Origin: Gallionella straubiae
GTDB taxonomy: Bacteria; Pseudomonadota; Gammaproteobacteria; Burkholderiales; Gallionellaceae
Length of the DNA: 64,000 nt
Assembly (NCBI RefSeq): GCF_051257895.1
Contig: NZ_CP194331.1
Coordinates: 2,046,001 to 2,110,000, forward strand
Direction of reading: 5' to 3'
The position numbers and the translations under genes are program-made. This document shows, in pieces, positions 56,486 through 64,000 of the stretch (within the stretch, counting starts at the first letter, position 1; every line of letters begins with the position of its first letter). The notes under the pieces are model-generated. The model had not been told where the DNA came from and ran no database searches. It saw only the letters and a program-made list of their open reading frames with translations.

Positions 56486-57949
56486 ATGGGTAAGATTACC
56501 GGATTCATGGAATTCCAGCGGCAGCATGAGGATCACCTGCCGGTGGAGAAACGGCTGAGGAATTACCGCGAGTTCACGCTGCATCTGAGCGACGAGCAGG
56601 CGAAGATACAGGGTGCGCGCTGCATGGACTGCGGCATCCCTTTTTGCACCAGCGGCTGCCCGGTCAACAACATCATCCCGGACTGGAACGACTTGGTGTA
56701 CCGCGGCAACTGGCGCGAGGCGCTGGATACGCTGCATTCCACCAACAACTTCCCCGAGTTCACCGGGCGCATCTGTCCCGCCCCCTGCGAGGCGGCCTGT
56801 ACGGTGAACATCGACGGCGACGCAGTGGGCATCAAGTCTATCGAACACTTCCTCATCGACAAGGGCGGCGAGAACGGTTGGGTGGTGCCGCAGCCCGCGG
56901 CGAAGAAGACCGGCAGGAAGGTCGCGATCGTCGGCTCGGGCCCCGCCGGCCTCGCGGCCGCTCAGCAGCTGGCGCGTGCGGGCCATGCGGTGACCGTGTT
57001 CGAGAAGAACAGCCGCGTCGGCGGGCTGCTCCGGTACGGCATTCCGGACTTCAAGCTCGACAAGCGTCTGATCGACTGGCGCATGGCGCAGCTTGCGGCC
57101 GAGGGAGTGAAGTTCCAGACCGGTACCTTCGTCGGTAAGGAGAAGCCGGGCCGGGGTGTCGCGAACGACGCGCAGAAGACGATCTCCCCGGAAGCCTTGC
57201 TGAAGAAGTTCGATGCAGTGATCCTTGCGGGCGGTTCGGAACAGCCGCGCGACCTGCCGATTCCCGGGCGCGAGCTTAAGGGCGTGCACTACGCGCTGGA
57301 GTTCCTGATCCCGCAAAATAAGGAAGTGGCCGGCGACGGCAAGAACCCGATCAGCGCGAAGGGCAAGCATGTGGTGGTGATCGGCGGCGGCGACACCGGC
57401 TCCGACTGCGTCGGCACCTCGAACCGCCACGGCGCGGCTTCGGTGACGCAGATCGAGGTGATGCCGCGCCCGCCCGAGCAGGAGAACCGTTTTCTGGTGT
57501 GGCCGAACTGGCCGATGAAGTTGCGCACCTCCAGCTCGCATGAGGAAGGCTGCTCGCGCGACTGGGCGATCGCCACCAAGGAATTTGTCGGCGAGAAGGG
57601 CGTGCTCAAGGCCATCAAGGCGGTGCGCGTCGAGTGGAAGGACGGCAAGATGAGCGAGATCGCGGGCAGCGAGTTCGAGCTGAAGGCCGACCTGGTGTTC
57701 CTGGCGATGGGCTTCACCAATCCGCTGCAGCAGGTGCTGGACGCGTTCGGTGTGGAGAAGGACGCGCGCGGCAACGCCAAGGCAACGACCGACGGTGCGG
57801 GCTGTTACAAGACCAGCGTAAACAAGGTGTTTGCGGCGGGCGACATGCGCCGCGGACAGTCGCTGGTGGTGTGGGCGATCCGCGAAGGCCGCCAGTGTGC
57901 GCGGGCGGTGGACGAGTTCCTGATGGGCTCGTCGCTGCTGCCGCGTTAG
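56486..57949 (+). CDS. gltD: glutamate synthase small subunit
   Basis: 487 residues. The N-terminal cysteines for two 4Fe-4S clusters are in CMDCGIPFCTSGCPVNN and ICPAPCEAAC. The FAD Rossmann motif VAIVGSGPAGLAAAQQLARAG and NADPH motif VVVIGGGDTGSDCVGTS are intact, and the end GDMRRGQSLVVWAIREGRQCA is typical. It passes electrons from NADPH to GltB. Its start follows the inverted-repeat element. Confidence 0.96.
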   Translation: MGKITGFMEFQRQHEDHLPVEKRLRNYREFTLHLSDEQAKIQGARCMDCGIPFCTSGCPVNNIIPDWNDLVYRGNWREALDTLHSTNNFPEFTGRICPAPCEAACTVNIDGDAVGIKSIEHFLIDKGGENGWVVPQPAAKKTGRKVAIVGSGPAGLAAAQQLARAGHAVTVFEKNSRVGGLLRYGIPDFKLDKRLIDWRMAQLAAEGVKFQTGTFVGKEKPGRGVANDAQKTISPEALLKKFDAVILAGGSEQPRDLPIPGRELKGVHYALEFLIPQNKEVAGDGKNPISAKGKHVVVIGGGDTGSDCVGTSNRHGAASVTQIEVMPRPPEQENRFLVWPNWPMKLRTSSSHEEGCSRDWAIATKEFVGEKGVLKAIKAVRVEWKDGKMSEIAGSEFELKADLVFLAMGFTNPLQQVLDAFGVEKDARGNAKATTDGAGCYKTSVNKVFAAGDMRRGQSLVVWAIREGRQCARAVDEFLMGSSLLPR

Positions 57950-58042
57950 AAAGCAAGTTGTCCGCAGAATGTACCAATGACGCGGAATTTTGAATCTGTT
58001 TACTCTGCGTAATCTGCGGACAAAATATTTAGGTAATTGCCA

Positions 58043-59107
58043 ATGAACTTTAAGCTAAAGAACGACACCTTCCTGCGCGCTTTGCTGCGCCAGCCGACCG
58101 ACTACACCCCCGTATGGATGATGCGCCAGGCCGGCCGCTACCTGCCGGAATACCGCGCTACGCGCCAGCGCGCCGGCAGCTTCCTCGGCCTGTGCAAGAG
58201 CCCGGACTTCGCCACCGAGGTCACGCTGCAACCGCTGGACCGCTTCCCGCTGGATGCCGCGATCCTGTTCTCCGACATCCTCACCGTGCCGGACGCGATG
58301 GGGCTGGGGCTGTATTTTTCTGAAGGCGAAGGCCCGAAGTTCGAGCATCCGCTGAATGACGAAGCGGCGATCAAGGCCTTGCGCGTGCCGGACATTGGTA
58401 CAGACCTGAAATACGTCACCGACGCCGTGACGCAGATCCGCAAGGCGCTCGACGGACGCGTGCCGTTGATCGGTTTCTCCGGCAGCCCGTTCACGCTGTC
58501 CTGCTACATGGTCGAGGGCGGCGGCAGCGATGACTACGCCAAGGTGAAGACCCTGATGTACAACGAGCCGAAGCTGATGCACCACATCCTCGGCGTCACC
58601 ACCAGGGCGGTGATCGCCTACCTGAACGCGCAGATCGAAGCCGGCGCACAGGCGGTGATGATTTTCGATTCCTGGGGCGGCGTGCTGTCGCATGCGGCAT
58701 TCCACGAGTTCTCGCTGGCCTATACCCAGCGCATCGTCGATGGCCTGATCAAGGAGAAGGACGGCGTGCGCATCCCGTCCATCGTGTTCACCAAGGGCGG
58801 CGGCCTGTGGATCGAGAGCATCGCCGACAGCGGCTGCGATGCCGTCGGCCTGGACTGGACCATGGACATCGGCGTCGCCCGGCAGAAAGTCGGCGACAAG
58901 GTCGCGCTGCAGGGCAACATGGATCCCGCCGTGCTGTTCGCTTCAAAGGATGCGATCCGCACGGAAGTCGAGCGCATCCTCGCCAGCTACGGCTACGGCA
59001 GCGGCCACGTGTTCAATCTCGGCCACGGCATTTCGCAGCACGCCAACCCGGAACATGCGGCGGCGCTGATTGCGGCGGTGCACGAGTTGAGCAGAAAGTA
59101 TCACTAA
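58043..59107 (+). CDS. hemE: uroporphyrinogen decarboxylase
   Basis: 354 residues. The signatures PVWMMRQAGRYLPEYRATR and GFSGSPFTLSCYMVEGGGS, the catalytic Asp in ILFSDILTVPDAMG, and GHGISQHANPEH are intact. HemE converts uroporphyrinogen III to coproporphyrinogen III. ATG 58043; a TTG two codons earlier is unlikely. It ends in a terminator before priA. Confidence 0.97.
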   Translation: MNFKLKNDTFLRALLRQPTDYTPVWMMRQAGRYLPEYRATRQRAGSFLGLCKSPDFATEVTLQPLDRFPLDAAILFSDILTVPDAMGLGLYFSEGEGPKFEHPLNDEAAIKALRVPDIGTDLKYVTDAVTQIRKALDGRVPLIGFSGSPFTLSCYMVEGGGSDDYAKVKTLMYNEPKLMHHILGVTTRAVIAYLNAQIEAGAQAVMIFDSWGGVLSHAAFHEFSLAYTQRIVDGLIKEKDGVRIPSIVFTKGGGLWIESIADSGCDAVGLDWTMDIGVARQKVGDKVALQGNMDPAVLFASKDAIRTEVERILASYGYGSGHVFNLGHGISQHANPEHAAALIAAVHELSRKYH

Positions 59108-59122
59108 GCTCATAGCTTGAAC

Positions 59123-59152
59123 AAAAAGCCGCAGGCACTCCCTGCGGCTTTT
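59123..59152 (+). terminator. terminator after hemE
   Basis: GCCGCAGG (59128-59135) and CCTGCGGC (59141-59148) with a 5-base loop, A-rich before and TTTT after. Confidence 0.85.
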
Positions 59153-59193
59153 GCATTTCTGCGACAATCGCTGCGTTATCCTGTTTGAAAAAT

Positions 59194-61473
59194 ATGCCTA
59201 TCGTCCGCATCGCCCTCGATGTCCCGCTGCCCACCCTGTTCGATTACACGGTGGCGGAGGAGGTCGCCGTCGGTCAGCGCGTGACCGTGCCGTTCGGGCG
59301 CAGGCAGATGGTCGGGGTGGTGATGGAGATTGCGGCTGCTTCGGAGATGACGCTGGAGCGCATCAAGCCGGTGCGGCAGGTGCTGCACGACAGCCTGCCG
59401 CTCTCGGCGGCATTGCTCGATCTGCTGCGCTTTTGCAGCGATTATTACCGCTATCCTATTGGCCAGACGGTGCTGGCGGCGTTGCCGACGAAGCTGCGTT
59501 CGGACAAGCCCGTCATCGGCAAGCCCGCATTGAGTTATCGCCTCACTGTCAGCGGCATGGCGCTCGATCTCGAATCTTTTCCGAAACGCAAGGTGGTGCA
59601 GCGGCGCCTCCTCGCGAGGCTCGCCGAAGGGCCTTACCATCTTGCGCAACTCAAGAGCCTGTCGGCGACGGCGGGGGCGCAGTTGAAGGCGCTGGTGGCG
59701 GAGGGGTGGGTCGAGAGTTTCGCACGTCCTGTAGGCCCACTCCTCAATCCTCCCCCGATGCCCTCTCCTCAATCCTCTCCCGCAAGCGGGCGAGGAGGCG
59801 AACGAGAAAGGCAATCTCCAATCCCTGCGGGAGAGGAGGTAAACGTGAAAGGCCATATTTTTCATGGTGCGCACACGCTGACCGGCGAACAGCAGTGCGC
59901 GGTGGATGCGGTCAGTGCGGCGCAGGGCTATGCCTGTTTCCTGCTGCACGGCGTTACCGGCAGCGGCAAGACCGAGGTGTATGTACATCTGATGCACCAA
60001 GTGCTTCAGCAAGGCGGGCAGGTGTTGCTGCTGGTGCCGGAGATCAATCTCACGCCGCAACTGGAAAATTATTTCCGCAGCCGCTTCCCCGATGTAAACC
60101 TGATCAGCCTGCACAGCGGCCTGAACGAAGGCGAGCGGCTGCACAACTGGCAGCAGGCGCAGTCGGGCGCCGCGCAGATCGTGCTCGGCACACGCCTCGC
60201 GGTGTTCGCCGAATTACCTAACCTGGCACTGATCATCGTGGACGAGGAGCACGACGGTTCGTTCAAGCAGCAGGACGGGCTGCGCTATTCGGCGCGCGAT
60301 GTGGCAATCTTTCGCGCAAATCAAAAAAAAATACCCATCGTGCTGGGCTCGGCGACGCCGTCGCTGGAGAGCTATCACAACGCACAGAGCGGGCGCTACC
60401 GCATGCTCAGGCTGACCGGGCGTGCGCTCGCTGAGGCACGCCTGCCTGCGGTGCGCTGCGTCAACATCAACCAGACCGCGATGCATCACGGCGTCAGCGA
60501 AAACCTGCTGCGCGAGATCGGGCAGCGCATCGAGCGCCGCGAGCAGAGCCTGCTGTTCATCAACCGGCGCGGTTATGCGCCGGTGCTGATGTGTACCGGC
60601 TGCGGCTGGCTATCCGGTTGTAAGCACTGCGCGGGCAAGATGGTGCTGCATCTCAATGACCGGCGGCTGCGCTGCCATCACTGTGGCTATCAGGTGCGTG
60701 TGCCGCATGCGTGCCCGGACTGCGGCAACGCCGATCTGCATCCGGTCGGCAGCGGCACGCAGCGCGTGGAAAGTGTGCTGCAGGAACGCTTTCCGGAGGC
60801 GCGCATCCTGCGGGTGGATCGCGATAGCACGCGCAGCAAGCGCGCCTGGCAGAGCATGCGCGAGCAGATTCACGCCAATGAAGTGGATATACTGGTCGGC
60901 ACGCAGATGCTCGCCAAGGGGCACGATTTCCCCGCGCTGACGCTGGTCGGGGTGCTCAACCCGGATGGTGCGCTGTACAGCAGCGATTTCCGCGCGGCGG
61001 AGAAGCTCTTCGCGCAGCTGGCGCAGGTGGCGGGGCGTGCCGGGCGTGCCGACAAGCCCGGCGAGGTGCTGATCCAGACTGCCTTTCCCGATCATCCGTT
61101 GTTTCGTGCGCTGCAGGCCCATGATTTCGAGGGCTGGGCGGCGGCACAGCTCGCCGAGCGCCAACTGGCGGGTTTCCCGCCGTTCATCTATCAGGCGATG
61201 TTGCGCGCCGAGGGGAGGAGTGAGGCAGAAGTCTATGCGTTCCTCAATCAGGCCCGCGCCGTTGCGGTCTCTTTTCGCCATGCCGTAGAAGTCTTCGGCG
61301 TGGTGCCCGCCGCGCTGCCGCGCCGCGCCAGCCATACCCGTGCGCAGCTTCTGGTGCAAGGCGCGAAGCGCAAGGACCTGCAGCAATTTCTGCGTGCCTG
61401 GCAGCCCTTGCTGGATGAATTGCCCATGCAGAAGCTGCGCTGGTCGCTGGATGTCGATCCGCTGGAGTTTTAG
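59194..61473 (+). CDS. priA: primosomal replication helicase PriA
   Basis: 759 residues. N-terminal DNA-binding part (MPIVRIALDVPLPTLFDYTV), helicase core with Walker A LLHGVTGSGKTEVYVHLM, DEEHDGSFKQQDGLRYSARDVA, and a zinc-binding insert (CTGCGWLSGCKHC, CHHCGYQVRVPHACPDCG). It restarts stalled replication forks. Residues about 194-215 come from a GC-rich repeat (59773-59837) translating to SPASGRGGERE, which looks like an in-frame insertion in the linker before the helicase domain. ATG 59194 is chosen over TTG 59185. Confidence 0.95.
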   Translation: MPIVRIALDVPLPTLFDYTVAEEVAVGQRVTVPFGRRQMVGVVMEIAAASEMTLERIKPVRQVLHDSLPLSAALLDLLRFCSDYYRYPIGQTVLAALPTKLRSDKPVIGKPALSYRLTVSGMALDLESFPKRKVVQRRLLARLAEGPYHLAQLKSLSATAGAQLKALVAEGWVESFARPVGPLLNPPPMPSPQSSPASGRGGERERQSPIPAGEEVNVKGHIFHGAHTLTGEQQCAVDAVSAAQGYACFLLHGVTGSGKTEVYVHLMHQVLQQGGQVLLLVPEINLTPQLENYFRSRFPDVNLISLHSGLNEGERLHNWQQAQSGAAQIVLGTRLAVFAELPNLALIIVDEEHDGSFKQQDGLRYSARDVAIFRANQKKIPIVLGSATPSLESYHNAQSGRYRMLRLTGRALAEARLPAVRCVNINQTAMHHGVSENLLREIGQRIERREQSLLFINRRGYAPVLMCTGCGWLSGCKHCAGKMVLHLNDRRLRCHHCGYQVRVPHACPDCGNADLHPVGSGTQRVESVLQERFPEARILRVDRDSTRSKRAWQSMREQIHANEVDILVGTQMLAKGHDFPALTLVGVLNPDGALYSSDFRAAEKLFAQLAQVAGRAGRADKPGEVLIQTAFPDHPLFRALQAHDFEGWAAAQLAERQLAGFPPFIYQAMLRAEGRSEAEVYAFLNQARAVAVSFRHAVEVFGVVPAALPRRASHTRAQLLVQGAKRKDLQQFLRAWQPLLDELPMQKLRWSLDVDPLEF
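59773..59837. repeat. palindromic repeat inserted in frame within priA
   Basis: TCCTCTCCCGCA (59773-59784) and TGCGGGAGAGGA (59826-59837) are perfect 12-bp inverted arms around GCGGGCGAGGAGGCGAACG. This is the CTCTCCCGCAAGCGGGAGAGG type usually seen between genes; here it codes for part of PriA. Confidence 0.75.
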
Positions 61474-61827
61474 AAAACCCTGCTTCGGAGTCGAGCTATC
61501 CGAAAGAACTAGTTCTTTTTTTCCGTCTACCCTGTTCTTTAGAGGTATAGGAACACCACGCATGCAGGCTTAGTCTGCAACATGTGCGGCTCGGTAAAGG
61601 CATCGTGGCGGCACAACAATAATTTGTGGCTTGGGTGGAGGGGCTATATTGCTGTTTCAGGGGCTTCGTGGCGTGTTTGTACGCCATGGTTTCGGCATGG
61701 CAGCAAAAACTTGACCTATATCAAAAAGTATCCTGTACCCATCCAATAGAGTGACGTTTCGTCAGGACTAGGTTAGTCAAAAACTAGGGCGGTTTAGGTT
61801 GAGTCGAAAACCAAAAAAGGGAAGATT
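61474..61827. promoter_or_regulatory. 354-bp intergenic region upstream of the cytochrome operon
   Basis: No ORF of note is present. The right part holds an FNR-like box (61711-61724) and a possible -10 TAGAGT (61747-61752). The SD AGGGAAG lies just before the cytochrome ATG. The left part shows no clear gene, hairpin terminator or repeat. Confidence 0.5.
61711..61724 (+). promoter_or_regulatory. FNR/CRP-family binding site upstream of the cytochrome operon
   Basis: TTGAC-CTAT-ATCAA matches the FNR consensus TTGAT-N4-ATCAA with one mismatch. If it acts at -41.5, transcription would begin near 61759, and TAGAGT (61747-61752) would sit at -10. This suggests induction under low oxygen or by another FNR/DNR-family regulator. 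Confidence 0.5.
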
Positions 61828-63024
61828 ATGCACAAGCACATAGTTCGTTTATTGACACTGGTTGCGATAATTGCAGTGGTTGCCACAACTGCAAAATTCA
61901 TGGCCATCCAGGATACGTTTCACCAATACGGGCACTACCGCGGCGCTTCAGTCGCGCAAATTGCGGCCAAGCTACCTAAACATCAGGGCTCTGCATCCTG
62001 CCAGTCCTGCCATAAGGAAATCTATGCCGAATGGTCGTCCGGCATACACCAGAAAGCCAACAAGGATGGCAAGGTGGTGGGTACAGTTGTTAAATCGGGC
62101 GTCAATTGCGAGGTCTGCCACAACGGCCCTGCGGGTAATCACCCGTCCAAAGATGCTATGCCGCTTTCCACCGAGGACCAAGTGACCACCATCACTCACC
62201 TCAAACATACGACACACCCAGCCAATGTGGCGGACAGGAACCTGATGCGTGATCCGGAAGACATGCGGGTTCTGTGCACCAACTGCCATGAGAAAATAGC
62301 AGGGCGTCCTTTGAGGGGCAGGGATGAGGGCGGTGTGCCGCAGGTTGTGGTCGATGGTCATGGAGGCAAAGCGCAGTGCACCTCCTGCCACAACCCGCAT
62401 TCGCCCAGGATCAGTTTTGCCGCTATCCCGAGACCGCCTGTGGATCCAACAACCGGCAAGGCACTTCCAGTGAGCGCAGCAAAGGCGGGAGATGCGGGTG
62501 CAGGAAAATCTGTAGCGGCGGCTTGTGCTGCATGCCACGGCAATTCCGGAGCCAGCGTCAATCCGGAATGGCCGAATCTGGCCGGCCAGAATGGCGATTA
62601 TCTGGTCAATTCGCTTAAGGCCTTCAAGGAAGGGGCACGCAAAAATGATTTGATGAGCCCCATGGCGGCTGGCTTGAGCGATGCCGATATGCGTAATGTG
62701 GCAGCCTATTTCTCCAGGAATAGCTGCAGTGTGACCGGCGGCGACAAGGATAAGGCAGCGCTGGGCAAGGCCAAGGCAGCGGCAGCAGGTTGCGCGGCAT
62801 GCCACAACTCCGGTGGCCTCAATAAACCCGGCGCCTCTGGAATTGCCGGCGCGCAGGTATGGCCGAACCTGGCCGGGCAGAATGCAGGATATCTGGCTGT
62901 TGCACTCAAGTCATTCCAGGATGGCAGCCGCAGCCATGCGGTCATGTCAAGCGTGGCGAAGACCCTGAGTGCTTCCGATATCGATAACTTGGCGGCTTAC
63001 TACGCCACTGCGAGCTGCAAATGA
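61828..63024 (+). CDS. hexahaem cytochrome c: tetrahaem domain fused to two c553-like domains
   Basis: 398 residues. One N-terminal hydrophobic helix (residues 5-22) acts as signal or membrane anchor. Six CxxCH haem sites occur at 58-62, 94-98, 150-154, 184-188 (NrfB/NapC-style multihaem part) and 233-237, 322-326 (two cytochrome c553-like modules with PNLAGQN and KSFQDGSR/KAFKEGAR patterns). It is probably periplasmic and membrane attached, carrying electrons to or from the iron-sulfur and NrfD-type proteins encoded next. It overlaps the next reading frame, whose most upstream ATG sits in its stop (ATGA). Confidence 0.9.
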   Translation: MHKHIVRLLTLVAIIAVVATTAKFMAIQDTFHQYGHYRGASVAQIAAKLPKHQGSASCQSCHKEIYAEWSSGIHQKANKDGKVVGTVVKSGVNCEVCHNGPAGNHPSKDAMPLSTEDQVTTITHLKHTTHPANVADRNLMRDPEDMRVLCTNCHEKIAGRPLRGRDEGGVPQVVVDGHGGKAQCTSCHNPHSPRISFAAIPRPPVDPTTGKALPVSAAKAGDAGAGKSVAAACAACHGNSGASVNPEWPNLAGQNGDYLVNSLKAFKEGARKNDLMSPMAAGLSDADMRNVAAYFSRNSCSVTGGDKDKAALGKAKAAAAGCAACHNSGGLNKPGASGIAGAQVWPNLAGQNAGYLAVALKSFQDGSRSHAVMSSVAKTLSASDIDNLAAYYATASCK

Positions 63025-63047
63025 ATAAGTTACCTAGCGAGGGAAAA

Positions 63048-63956
63048 ATGACTACTCAGGATACGAAAATAGAAAAAGAAGCGGGCGATCTGTCACGCCG
63101 CGACTTCTTGGGCTTGTTGGGTAAAGGCGCAGCATGTGCCGGAGCGTTGGTCGGTACCGGCAGCGCGCTGGCTTCGGCTGGCGGAGGCGCCGCAAATCCT
63201 CTTGGGGGTGTCGGACCGACATTCCAGCAGGCACCGGAGCAATACGCCGAGGCGCGCAAGAATCCGCCCAAGATACCCAACTACAACTGGACTGAGCACA
63301 AGTGGGCGTTCGGCGTCGATGTTGATCGTTGTATCGGCTGTTTGCGCTGTGTGGAAGCCTGCAAGATGGAAAACAGTGTGCAGATGGACAGGAACCACAC
63401 CCGTACCTGGGTTGAGCGTTACGTCTATCTGGAAGGCGAAAAACATGCGCACGTCGACAGCATCCATGATCTCAAGAACGTGGTGGCTGGCAGCAATGAG
63501 ACCAGGTTCAAGTTCGACGATCGCTACAAGGATCAAAAGGTCGAAAAAGCGTTTTTCGTGGCCAAACTGTGTAACCAGTGCGAGAAGCCATCGTGTGTTC
63601 AGGTCTGTCCGACCGGCGCTACCTATAAGGCAGTGGACGGCCCGGTATTGATCGACACGAAATACTGTATCGGTTGCCAGTATTGTGTCCAGGCCTGCCC
63701 GTACGGCGCACGCAGTTTGAATCATGAAAGAGGCACCGCCGAGAAGTGCAACTGGTGCTACCACCGTATTACCAAGGGGATGCAGCCCGCCTGCGTCGAG
63801 GTATGTCCGACCGGCACGCGGATTTTCGGCGATCGCTTGGATCCGGAAAGCCCAGTCAGCCAGTTTATCGCCAAGAACAAGGTAAACGTGCTGCAGCCGG
63901 CTATGGGTAATTACCCCAATGTGTTTTACAAAGGGTTAGATAAGGAGGTTTTCTAA
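63048..63956 (+). CDS. Tat-exported 4x[4Fe-4S] ferredoxin-type subunit (NrfC/DsrO/ActB-C-terminal-like)
   Basis: 302 residues. The twin-arginine signal LSRRDFLGLLGKGAACAGALVG is followed by four cluster motifs: CIGCLRCVEACKM, CNQCEKPSCVQVCPTGA, CIGCQYCVQACPYGA and CNWCYHRITKGMQPACVEVCPTGT (16 Cys). It transfers electrons between a quinone-interacting NrfD subunit and a partner redox protein. I chose ATG 63048 because GAGGG precedes it; ATG 63021, coupled to the cytochrome stop, would add nine residues. Confidence 0.9.
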   Translation: MTTQDTKIEKEAGDLSRRDFLGLLGKGAACAGALVGTGSALASAGGGAANPLGGVGPTFQQAPEQYAEARKNPPKIPNYNWTEHKWAFGVDVDRCIGCLRCVEACKMENSVQMDRNHTRTWVERYVYLEGEKHAHVDSIHDLKNVVAGSNETRFKFDDRYKDQKVEKAFFVAKLCNQCEKPSCVQVCPTGATYKAVDGPVLIDTKYCIGCQYCVQACPYGARSLNHERGTAEKCNWCYHRITKGMQPACVEVCPTGTRIFGDRLDPESPVSQFIAKNKVNVLQPAMGNYPNVFYKGLDKEVF

Positions 63957-63957
63957 A

Positions 63958-64000
63958 ATGGAAAAAGATGTCTTTTATCACGTAGCCCCGTTTTCCGGAT
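63958..64000 (+). CDS. start of an NrfD-type quinone-reactive membrane subunit, partial
   Basis: Only 14 codons are in the window (MEKDVFYHVAPFSG). A strong AAGGAGG lies 9 bases upstream, inside the end of the previous gene. Position after a four-cluster Tat ferredoxin strongly suggests an NrfD/PsrC/ActC-like integral membrane protein; the sequence itself is too short to prove it. Confidence 0.5.
   Translation, partial: MEKDVFYHVAPFSG

Overview
This window looks like a chromosomal segment from a chemolithoautotrophic betaproteobacterium. It resembles Gallionellaceae or other Nitrosomonadales, the group that includes Sideroxydans, Gallionella and Sulfuricella-like iron or sulfur oxidisers. 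The reasons are a form II RuBisCO operon with CbbR, CbbQ and CbbO, a complete-looking type IV pilus complement, many haem-synthesis genes, and an operon for a multihaem cytochrome, an iron-sulfur protein and an NrfD-like protein at the right edge. The taxonomic call is inference from gene content and protein style, not from a database match.

Layout. 1-4637 (minus strand): minor-pilin operon pilE-fimT-pilV-pilW-pilX-pilY1, with pilY1 cut by the left edge. 4778-11602: Calvin-cycle block with divergent cbbR, then cbbM, cbbQ, cbbO and fbp. 11605-16346: purE, psiE-like, purC, carbonic anhydrase, a DUF4124 protein, pyrE and exonuclease III. 16369-21593: a class 1-like integron with seven attC sites, seven low-GC cassettes read leftward, a putative attI with a Pc-type promoter, and an intact integron integrase read rightward. 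21602-28366: VanZ-like protein, 2Fe-2S ferredoxin, PRC-barrel protein, yggU/yggT/proC/yggS, then the pilus retraction ATPases pilT and pilU. 28411-32842 (minus): RNA methyltransferase, hemJ, a NodI/NodJ-type ABC exporter, hydrolase and gloA. 32925-37935: thiD-thiE-hemL-engB, hemB, and a cold-shock/zinc-ribbon protein. 38290-42030 (minus): pirin, a nucleotidyltransferase-like protein and PBP1a. 42180-50044: pilMNOPQ-aroK-aroB-dgt. 50187-57949: gdhA and gltB-gltD (ammonium assimilation). 58043-61473: hemE and priA. 61828 to the end: hexahaem cytochrome, Tat-exported 16-cysteine ferredoxin and an NrfD-type subunit, behind an FNR-like site.

How it fits together. RuBisCO and its CbbQO activase, fructose bisphosphatase and carbonic anhydrase serve CO2 fixation. 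GdhA and GltBD bring in nitrogen. HemL, HemB, HemE and HemJ feed haem to cytochromes such as the one at the right edge. Three separate pil clusters (minor pilins, retraction motors, PilMNOPQ alignment complex and secretin) supply most of a type IVa pilus machine.

Most unusual features. The integron array includes a 38-codon membrane-peptide ORF in its first cassette and one two-gene cassette. Dispersed palindromic repeats occur in frame inside three protein genes (cbbO, an alpha/beta hydrolase and priA). A 147-bp inverted-repeat element sits exactly between gltB and gltD and supplies the gltD ribosome-binding site. A tetrahaem domain and two c553-like domains are fused in one cytochrome. I saw no tRNA, rRNA or CRISPR array.
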